From NCBI GenBank assembly GCA_030624785.1, contig JAUXJK010000137.1, forward strand, positions 1 to 5,999: a stretch of 5,999 nucleotides of DNA, in the 5' to 3' direction. A model generated the notes under the pieces. That model did no database searches. It worked only from the letters and a program-made list of their open reading frames with translations, and had not been told where the DNA came from. The position numbers and the translations under genes are program-made. The stretch comes from Actinomycetes bacterium (GTDB lineage: Bacteria > Actinomycetota > Thermoleophilia > Gaiellales > Gaiellaceae). How positions within the stretch are numbered: the stretch's first letter is position 1; each line of letters begins with the position of its first letter. Below, piece after piece: positions 1 through 5,999 of the stretch.

Positions 1-3000
1 CTTCGTCGCCGGGATCTGCTTCGGGAGCAGCATCGCCGGCATCAGGTCGCTCAAGCCCCTTGAGCGCTGATGGGTCATCGAGCGCGGCTTCAAGCGCGCT
101 CAGATCTCCGTCGACCCCAATCTCCTTCAGCGCGGCGAGCAACTCTTCCTCGACGTGCGGCCGCGCATATGCGGACAGTGGCACGTCGTCGCTCGGTCCG
201 ATGGCAAGCTTGCGGTAGCGCTTGAGACCCGTCGCCGCCGGAATCAGCTTGCCGATAATGACGTTCTCCTTCAGGCCTACGAGGCGATCGATCTTGCCTT
301 CGATCGCTGCGTCGGTCAGAACCTTTGTGGTCTCCTGGAATGAGGCCGCGGACAGGAACGACTCCGTGGCGAGCGAGGCCTTCGTGATTCCAAGAATCAC
401 CTGCTCATATGTTGCCTCTTCGCCGTTCTTCAGTGCCCCTACGCGCGCGTTCTCCCGGTCGGCGACAAGACGATCCGCGAGCTGCCCCGGCAAAAGATCT
501 GTGGTGCCGGAGTTCTCGATGCGAACCTTCTTCATCATCTGACGAATGATTAGCTCGATGTGCTTGTCGTGAATGTCGACGCCCTGCGAGTGGTAGACCT
601 TCTGCACCTCTGCAACGAGGTACACCTCAGTGGCCGTTGCGCCCTTCAGCTCAAGTAGCTCACCGGGGTTGCGAGAACCGTCCTGAAGTGGGTCGCCGGC
701 TTCGACTGTATCGCCCTTGGAGACCAACAGCCGAGTTCGTCGAGGCAGCTGATACTCGATCTCGTCTGGAGCCTCGGCATCGTCCTTGCCTGCTGTGGGC
801 ACAAGAATCACCTTCGGCCCACGGTTGGTCTGCTCGATATCCACCTTGCCGTCGACCTCGGCGAGTTGCGCCGCGCCCTTCGGATTGCGCGCCTCGAAGA
901 TCTCGACGACGCGTGGGAGACCGTGCGTGATGTCAGATCCCGCAACGCCGCCGGTGTGGAACGTGCGCATCGTTAGCTGCGTACCAGGCTCCCCAATCGA
1001 CTGTGCCGCGATGATTCCGACGGCGTCGCCGATTTCGGCGAGCTCGTCGGTCGCAAGAAACGTGCCGTAACACGTTCGGCAAACTCCGACAGGACTTTCG
1101 CACTTGAGCACTGTTCGGACCGGCAGGTGGAACCCCTCTGCCATATCCCCGAGCTGCTCTCGCAACCAGTAGAGGCCGAATGTGCGACTTCCATCTTCTT
1201 CCTCGCGTGGCTCGCTACTCGACAGAGTCGAGACAGCTCCAGCCTCGACGAGTAGCGTCTTGCCGGGGCTTCCGTCCTTCACGGGGCGATAGACATCCGC
1301 CGGAAGGACACGACCCGCGAGCGACGTATCGATCGAATCGTCAGGACCGAGCAACACCTGAAGAATGTGGCCAGTTGTGCCACAGTCGTCATCGCGGATG
1401 ATCACGTCCTGTGACACATCAACCAGACGCCGAGTTAGATAGCCGGAGTCGGCTGTTCGAAGTGCGGTGTCAGCCAGTCCCTTGCGTGCGCCGTGTGTCG
1501 AGATGAAGTACTCCCGGACGTTCAGTCCTTCCATGAAGTTGGCCTTGATCGGGCGCTCGATGATCTCGCCCTTCGGATTGGCCATGAGTCCACGCATCCC
1601 GGCAAGTTGACGTATCTGCTTGAAGGAACCTCTCGCGCCGGAGTTGGCCATCATGTAGATGGGATTGAGCTCCCACATTGTGGCTTCCATTGCGTCAGCA
1701 ACTGTGTCGGTTGCCTCTGTCCAGAGGTTGACAACGGCCTCATGCTTCTCGTCTTCGGTGATGAGTCCGCGCAGATAGTCCCGATCGATCTTGTGAACGC
1801 GCACGTCGAACGAATCGAGGATTTCTTGCTTGTTGGTCGGGATGACGATGTCGTTCTTCGACACCGTGATGCCGGCCTGAGTTGCATAGTCGAACCCGAG
1901 CTGCTTGATCGTGTCAAGGACCGCCGCTATTCGCATCGCGCCAAAGCGATCCACAAGCAGCGCGATGTAGTCGCCCATCGACTTCTTCGTGAGCGTCTCG
2001 TTCTGATACGGAAGCAGCTCATGATCGAAGTCCTCTGCCAGGGCCGACGAGAGCGATCGCTCGACCGCCTCGTTGAAGATCACACGGCCCGGCGTGGTGA
2101 GTCGAGACTTGCCGCCGGCCCGATAGTCGATCGGATCCTGTAGGCCGATCTGCTTCGCCTCGAGAGCGATGATGACCTCGTCTTCGCTACCGAAGGCTCT
2201 CGGGCGCGGATCGAGAGTTGCACTATCTGTCTCATTGAGATCGAACTCTGTGTACGTAAGGTAGTACGTGCCGAGCACCATGTCCTGCGTCGGCGTCGCA
2301 AGAGGACGACCATGCGCGGGCGACAACACGTTGCCCGATGACATCATCAGCAACCGCGCCTCAGCTTGCGCCTCAGCAGAAAGTGGAACATGAACCGCCA
2401 TCTGGTCGCCGTCGAAGTCGGCATTGAACGCGTGACACACGAGCGGGTGCACCTGAATTGCCTTGCCATCGATCAGCACAGGCTCGAAAGCCTGAATACC
2501 GAGCCTGTGAAGGGTCGGTGCGCGGTTGAGCAATACAGGATGCTCAGTGATCACTTCCTCAAGGACGTCCCAGACCTCGGGGGCCATCGACTCGACGTAC
2601 TTCTTGGCCGCCTTTATGTTCTGAACGGACTTTCGCTCGACGAGCCGGCTCATGATGAACGGCTTGAACAGCTCTAGCGCCATGAGCTTCGGCAGACCGC
2701 ACTGGTGAAGCTTCAACTTCGGTCCCGACACAATCACGGAACGTCCTGAGTAGTCGACTCGCTTCCCCAGAAGGTTCTGGCGGAATCGACCTTGCTTCCC
2801 CTTCAGCATGTCTGAGAGAGACTTGAGCGGCCTGTTGCCAGGACCGGTTACGGCTCGCCCGCGGCGACCGTTGTCGAAGAGCGCATCGACTGCCTCTTGC
2901 AGCATGCGCTTCTCGTTGTTGACGATGATCTCTGGCGCACCGAGATCGAGCAGGCGCTTGAGTCGGTTGTTCCGGTTGATCACACGTCGATAGAGATCAT

Positions 3001-4606
3001 TGAGGTCACTCGTCGCGAACCGCCCACCGTCGAGCTGGACCATGGGTCGGAGCTCGGGCGGAATCACTGGCACGGCCTCAAGAATCATCCACTCGGGCCG
3101 GTTCTCGGATGTCAGAAACGCACTGACCACCTTGAGTCGCTTGATCGAGCGCTGCTGCTTTTGCCCCTTGGAGGTCTTGATTGTGTCGCGTAGAGAAGCT
3201 GCCTCGGCTTCGAGATCGAGATCACGCAGGAGCTCAAGAATTGCCTCGGCTCCCATGCCGCCCTCGAAGTAGACGCCGAAGCCGTACGAGGAGCCGAAGC
3301 GATCCTTCAGCTCACGGAACAGCAACTCGTCGTTGACAACCATTTTCGGGTCGAGGTCTCGGAACAGCTCCCAGGTCTGCTCGAGTCGGCGTACGCCCTC
3401 GACTGCAGCCTCCCGAGTGTCTTCACGTCGCGCCTCGATGTCCTGATACATCTCGCGAACCTTGATGAGCCATTGGAGAACGGCATCGAAGTCCTCCTGT
3501 CGCCCGCGCGAGTCGTCCTTGAGACACAGCTCGCCCGCCAGCTCGCGGATCTCATCCTCCGACCCATCATCTTCGATGCCGTCGAGGGTCTCCTTGAGCA
3601 GTCCATTGCCAAGCGCAACGGCTTTGCCGAGGGCCTTTCTATCGATATCGGTGACCAGGTCTGCGTCGCCGCCTTCAATATCTTGGCCCGACAGCAGAGC
3701 ATCCTGGATGCGATTAATTCGCTTTCTGACGGCGCCCTTCTTGGCGCCCGAGGCCGAAGCAGCCTCCTTGAACAGGGTTGCAAGTGCTGTCCGAATCTGA
3801 ACGCCAGCGTTAATGACATTCTCGAGCTCACGCGTCGTAAGCACGCGATCGTCGCGAACAGCAGCTCGCCTGATGAAGTCGCGAAGCTTCTTCTGGTCTT
3901 CTGTCGTGACGTCCCCGGCGACCTTGATGAAGATCCCGCCGGCCAGTTTTTCCATGTCTTCGCGAGACGGAAGCACCTGCTCCTCGGCCCACGTCGAGAG
4001 GCCACGCGCCCAGAACTCGTCGTCTTCGTCGAATCCCTGATCCTTGCCGGAAGCGAAAAATGCACGACGCCTCTTGAGCCGCTGCTCGAGGGCCGCGAGA
4101 CTTTCGTCGCGGTCGACGTAGATCTGCTCTGACTCTGCCTTTACCTTGTCTTCGAGGTCGGCGAGATCAGCGCCTCGCTTCTCGTCATCGACACGCGTGA
4201 CGATTGACGCTGCGAAGTAGAGGACCTTTTCGAGCTCCTTCGGTGCGAGGTCGAGCAGATATCCGATCCGACTCGGCACTCCCTTGAAGAACCAGATGTG
4301 CGAGACGGGAGCTGCTAGATCGATATGCCCCATCCGCTCGCGCCTGACCTTCTGCCGCGTGACCTCCACGCCGCAGCGCTCACAGATGATTCCCTTGTAG
4401 CGGACGCGCTTGTACTTACCGCAATAGCACTCCCAGTCCTTAGTGGGACCAAAGATGCGCTCGCAGAAAAGACCGTCCTTCTCGGGCTTGAGGGTGCGAT
4501 AGTTGATTGTTTCGGGCTTCGTGACTTCGCCCGATGACCAATCGCGAATCTGCTTGGACGATGCGAGCCCAATGCGAATCGCGTCGAAGTTGTTGATGTC
4601 GATCAA
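1..4606 (-). CDS. rpoC: DNA-directed RNA polymerase subunit beta', nearly complete (3' end outside window)
   Basis: This is the beta' subunit of RNA polymerase, which carries the catalytic magnesium and most of the clamp. The frame is open from TTG at 4606 to the left edge: 1535 codons, no stop seen, probably missing only a short tail. Start choice: residues MIDINNFDAIRIGLAS align with actinobacterial RpoC N-termini, a Shine-Dalgarno sequence lies just upstream, and the first in-frame ATG is codon 92, after the zinc site. Landmarks: N-terminal zinc site Cys60, 62, 75, 78; clamp helices that bind sigma around residues 520-575 (DLYRRVINRNNRLKRL); switch region (KGKQGRFRQNLLGKRVDYSG); NRAPTLHR at 694-701; catalytic NADFDGD at 728-734 (2405-2425) with Asp730, 732, 734; bridge helix about 1026-1061; second zinc site Cys1075, 1169, 1176, 1179; trigger-loop region GIIAAQSIGEPGTQLTMRTFHTGG at 1197-1220 (947-1018). 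It is longer than mycobacterial RpoC (about 1316 residues, from memory) mainly because of an insertion at about residues 176-380. The C-terminus is acidic. No frameshift or lost catalytic residue was found. Confidence 0.98.
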   Translation of the reverse strand, partial: MIDINNFDAIRIGLASSKQIRDWSSGEVTKPETINYRTLKPEKDGLFCERIFGPTKDWECYCGKYKRVRYKGIICERCGVEVTRQKVRRERMGHIDLAAPVSHIWFFKGVPSRIGYLLDLAPKELEKVLYFAASIVTRVDDEKRGADLADLEDKVKAESEQIYVDRDESLAALEQRLKRRRAFFASGKDQGFDEDDEFWARGLSTWAEEQVLPSREDMEKLAGGIFIKVAGDVTTEDQKKLRDFIRRAAVRDDRVLTTRELENVINAGVQIRTALATLFKEAASASGAKKGAVRKRINRIQDALLSGQDIEGGDADLVTDIDRKALGKAVALGNGLLKETLDGIEDDGSEDEIRELAGELCLKDDSRGRQEDFDAVLQWLIKVREMYQDIEARREDTREAAVEGVRRLEQTWELFRDLDPKMVVNDELLFRELKDRFGSSYGFGVYFEGGMGAEAILELLRDLDLEAEAASLRDTIKTSKGQKQQRSIKRLKVVSAFLTSENRPEWMILEAVPVIPPELRPMVQLDGGRFATSDLNDLYRRVINRNNRLKRLLDLGAPEIIVNNEKRMLQEAVDALFDNGRRGRAVTGPGNRPLKSLSDMLKGKQGRFRQNLLGKRVDYSGRSVIVSGPKLKLHQCGLPKLMALELFKPFIMSRLVERKSVQNIKAAKKYVESMAPEVWDVLEEVITEHPVLLNRAPTLHRLGIQAFEPVLIDGKAIQVHPLVCHAFNADFDGDQMAVHVPLSAEAQAEARLLMMSSGNVLSPAHGRPLATPTQDMVLGTYYLTYTEFDLNETDSATLDPRPRAFGSEDEVIIALEAKQIGLQDPIDYRAGGKSRLTTPGRVIFNEAVERSLSSALAEDFDHELLPYQNETLTKKSMGDYIALLVDRFGAMRIAAVLDTIKQLGFDYATQAGITVSKNDIVIPTNKQEILDSFDVRVHKIDRDYLRGLITEDEKHEAVVNLWTEATDTVADAMEATMWELNPIYMMANSGARGSFKQIRQLAGMRGLMANPKGEIIERPIKANFMEGLNVREYFISTHGARKGLADTALRTADSGYLTRRLVDVSQDVIIRDDDCGTTGHILQVLLGPDDSIDTSLAGRVLPADVYRPVKDGSPGKTLLVEAGAVSTLSSSEPREEEDGSRTFGLYWLREQLGDMAEGFHLPVRTVLKCESPVGVCRTCYGTFLATDELAEIGDAVGIIAAQSIGEPGTQLTMRTFHTGGVAGSDITHGLPRVVEIFEARNPKGAAQLAEVDGKVDIEQTNRGPKVILVPTAGKDDAEAPDEIEYQLPRRTRLLVSKGDTVEAGDPLQDGSRNPGELLELKGATATEVYLVAEVQKVYHSQGVDIHDKHIELIIRQMMKKVRIENSGTTDLLPGQLADRLVADRENARVGALKNGEEATYEQVILGITKASLATESFLSAASFQETTKVLTDAAIEGKIDRLVGLKENVIIGKLIPAATGLKRYRKLAIGPSDDVPLSAYARPHVEEELLAALKEIGVDGDLSALEAALDDPSALKGLERPDAGDAAPEADPGDE

Positions 4607-4673
4607 CGCAGCTCCTGACTCTGATACGGAAGCTCACACGGACACTGTGAATTACCTATTGCGTGCAATTCGG
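4607..4673 (-). other. rpoB-rpoC intergenic spacer (67 bases)
   Basis: This is the only non-coding stretch in the window. It contains the rpoC ribosome binding site at its downstream end. Just after the rpoB stop there is an imperfect inverted repeat (4649-4655 with 4665-4671: GAATTGC against GTAATTC on the minus strand, one G-U pair, nine-base loop). It has no following T-run, so it does not look like an intrinsic terminator. I see no convincing promoter -10/-35 pair. The short spacing and shared strand indicate cotranscription of rpoB and rpoC, as in almost all bacteria. Confidence 0.85.
4612..4616 (-). promoter_or_regulatory. Ribosome binding site of rpoC, fixing a TTG start
   Basis: The minus strand reads AGGAG, then five bases (CTGCG), then TTG at 4606-4604. 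No ATG or GTG occurs in frame between this TTG and the upstream in-frame stop (TGA at 4634-4636). The spacing and core match a standard Shine-Dalgarno sequence, and the resulting N-terminus aligns with the family. This supports TTG as the start codon. Confidence 0.75.
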
Positions 4674-5999
4674 CTACGCCTCCTCGGCTGCGGCGGGTGT
4701 TTCAGCCTCAGCTTCAGCGACGACGGGCTTGGCCGCCGGCTCCTCGCCGGCCTCCACTCCATTGGCGGCCGCTCCACCACGAGCGGCGCCTCGCAATGAA
4801 CCCGGTGAGAGATCGATTCCCAGCTCCTCCGCTGCGCGCAGAAGCTCGTCCTCCTCTTCCCGAACCTCAACTTCACTGCCTTCTTCGGACAGCACCTGCA
4901 CGTCAAGCGCAAGCGACTGCATCTCCTTGAGAAGTACCTTGAATGATTCTGGGATCGACGGTTCGGCGATGTTCTCGCCCTTGACAATCGCTTCGTATGC
5001 CTTGACCCGCCCAACCGTGTCGTCAGACTTGATCGTGAGCATCTCCTGCAGGGTGTAGGCAGCACCGTATGCCTCAAGAGCCCACACCTCCATCTCGCCG
5101 AATCGCTGACCGCCGAACTGAGCCTTGCCGCCCAGCGGCTGCTGGGTGACAAGGGAGTACGGGCCAGTCGATCGAGCGTGAATCTTGTCGTCGACCAGAT
5201 GGAGCAGTTTTAGGATGTACATGTATCCGACGGTGACGGTCTTGTCGAACGGTTCACCGGTACGTCCGTCGTAGAGTTTGACCTTGCCTGAGCAACGACG
5301 CCCTGGAGCTGAGTCTTTCTCGGTGTCGACGGAGAATGAGATCGGCGACGCTTCGTTCTGTTCGGACCAGTTCACGAGAGCCTCGTCAACTTGCGCCGGC
5401 GACGCACCATCGAAGACCGGTGTGGCAATCGGGCTCGGCCCTGTTGAGCCGTTCTCGTTAAACACGCCGTGGGCACACGCCCAGCCGAGATGGGTCTCGA
5501 GCACTTGGCCGATGTTCATACGGCTCGGCACTCCGAGCGGGTTCAAACAGACGTCGACGGGTCGACCATCCTCGAGGAAAGGCATGTCTTCCTCGGGGAC
5601 GATCTTCGCAATCACGCCCTTGTTCCCGTGGCGACCGGCAAGCTTGTCGCCTTCGGCGACCTTGCGCTTCTTCGCGACGTAGACCCGGACGAGCTCGTTG
5701 ACGCCCGGCGATAGATCGTCGCCGCCATCACGCGAGAACGTCTTGACGGCGATCACCTTGCCGCCCTCACCGTGCGGCACCTTCAGTGAGGTATCCCGCA
5801 CTTCGCGCGCCTTCTCCTTGAAGATGGCACGAATCAGCTTCTCTTCTGCGGTCAGCTCAGTCTCACCCTTTGGCGTAACCTTGCCGACCAGGAGATCGCC
5901 TGACACAACCTCGGCGCCGATTCGAACGATGCCGCGATCGTCGAGATCGCTGAGCGACTCTTCGGATCGGTTGGGGATGTCACGCGTGACCTCTTCGTC
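4674..5999 (-). CDS. rpoB: DNA-directed RNA polymerase subunit beta, C-terminal part (5' end outside window)
   Basis: This is the catalytic beta subunit of cytoplasmic RNA polymerase, here the last 441 residues of a protein usually about 1150-1200 long. It is open at the right edge; the first residues visible are DEEVTRDIPNRSEESL, so translation starts well upstream and the GTG at 5906 is only an internal valine. Family blocks seen in order: GDLLVGKVTPKGETE; EKAREVRDTSLKVPHGE; GDKLAGRHGNKG (5616-5651), whose two lysines match the E. coli active-site lysines K1065 and K1073; NPLGVPSRMNIGQVLETHLG; ATPVFDGA; LYDGRTGEPFD; VGYMYILKLLHLVDDKIHAR; GGKAQFGGQRFGEMEVWALE; and PESFKVLLKEMQSL. The last blocks form the C-terminal region that packs with beta' at the clamp base. 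The loop between THLG and LYDGRTGEP has the extended actinobacterial type of layout. After the usual end (EDELLRAAEELGIDLS) comes a 43-residue Ala/Glu/Gly-rich tail to a TAG stop at 4674-4676. rpoC follows 67 bases downstream on the same strand. Identification is certain; function follows from the family. Confidence 0.98.
   Translation of the reverse strand, partial: DEEVTRDIPNRSEESLSDLDDRGIVRIGAEVVSGDLLVGKVTPKGETELTAEEKLIRAIFKEKAREVRDTSLKVPHGEGGKVIAVKTFSRDGGDDLSPGVNELVRVYVAKKRKVAEGDKLAGRHGNKGVIAKIVPEEDMPFLEDGRPVDVCLNPLGVPSRMNIGQVLETHLGWACAHGVFNENGSTGPSPIATPVFDGASPAQVDEALVNWSEQNEASPISFSVDTEKDSAPGRRCSGKVKLYDGRTGEPFDKTVTVGYMYILKLLHLVDDKIHARSTGPYSLVTQQPLGGKAQFGGQRFGEMEVWALEAYGAAYTLQEMLTIKSDDTVGRVKAYEAIVKGENIAEPSIPESFKVLLKEMQSLALDVQVLSEEGSEVEVREEEDELLRAAEELGIDLSPGSLRGAARGGAAANGVEAGEEPAAKPVVAEAEAETPAAAEEA

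Noticed and set aside
1493..2143. 216-codon open frame on the plus strand, antisense to rpoC
   Set aside because: It overlaps fully conserved RpoC sequence running into the bridge helix, has no recognisable domain, and its residues mirror the complementary codons of rpoC. Long antisense frames are common opposite GC-rich genes.
3307..4065. 252-codon minus-strand frame overlapping the RpoC insertion in another frame
   Set aside because: Its product is dominated by Arg and Ser with no domain character, as expected for an out-of-frame reading of this gene. A frameshift in rpoC was considered, but the main frame is continuous codon by codon through 3302-4261.
3473..4132. 219-codon open frame on the plus strand, opposite the RpoC insertion
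   Set aside because: Considered because the insertion could have been a misread separate gene. The rpoC frame runs through without a stop and joins conserved family sequence on both sides, so the antisense frame is a shadow.
4607..4673. Possible terminator or promoter between rpoB and rpoC
   Set aside because: The only stem is short and has no T-run, and no convincing -10/-35 pair is visible in the 67 bases. Cotranscription is the simpler reading.
4674..5906. A separate 410-residue gene starting at GTG 5906
   Set aside because: The frame continues upstream to the window edge with conserved RpoB sequence (TRDIPNRSEESLSDLDDRGI), so this GTG is an internal valine of rpoB.
1..5999. Search for a novel system, mobile element, CRISPR or RNA gene
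   Set aside because: About 99% of the window is accounted for by two essential polymerase genes, with no direct repeats, transposase, tRNA or rRNA segments recognised on either strand.

Overview
The window holds one ordinary but informative piece of chromosome: the junction of the two genes for the large subunits of bacterial RNA polymerase. Both are read on the minus strand, right to left. The right quarter (4674-5999) is the last 441 codons of rpoB (beta subunit). A 67-base spacer follows, and the rest (1-4606) is rpoC (beta' subunit), 1535 codons with no stop before the window edge. rpoB lacks its 5' part and rpoC lacks its last few codons. No RNA gene, mobile element, repeat array, CRISPR or second operon is visible.

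Organism: both proteins look actinobacterial. The RpoC N-terminus aligns with the mycobacterial protein almost residue for residue through the first zinc site (Cys60/62/75/78). Stretches such as DWSSGEVTKPETINYRTLKP and the region around VSHIWFFKGVPSRIGYLLDL recall deep-branching Actinomycetota of the Thermoleophilia (Solirubrobacterales/Gaiellales) type. This placement is from memory of family sequences, not a search, and the class level is tentative. Base composition is moderately GC-rich by eye, lower than usual for cultivated Thermoleophilia, so an uncultured lineage is possible.

The two products form most of the polymerase core: the C-terminal half of beta (NTP-binding lysines, hybrid-binding region, clamp-anchoring C-terminus) and beta' (clamp, Mg-binding NADFDGD loop, bridge helix, trigger loop). 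rpoC starts at TTG behind a good Shine-Dalgarno sequence, and the pair is almost certainly one transcript.

I found no new system here. The points worth a second look are within the proteins: an insertion of roughly 190-200 residues in beta' between the N-terminal zinc/clamp region and the clamp helices; a short acidic helix-like motif near the C-terminus of beta' that resembles the one near the C-terminus of beta; and a low-complexity Ala/Glu tail on beta.
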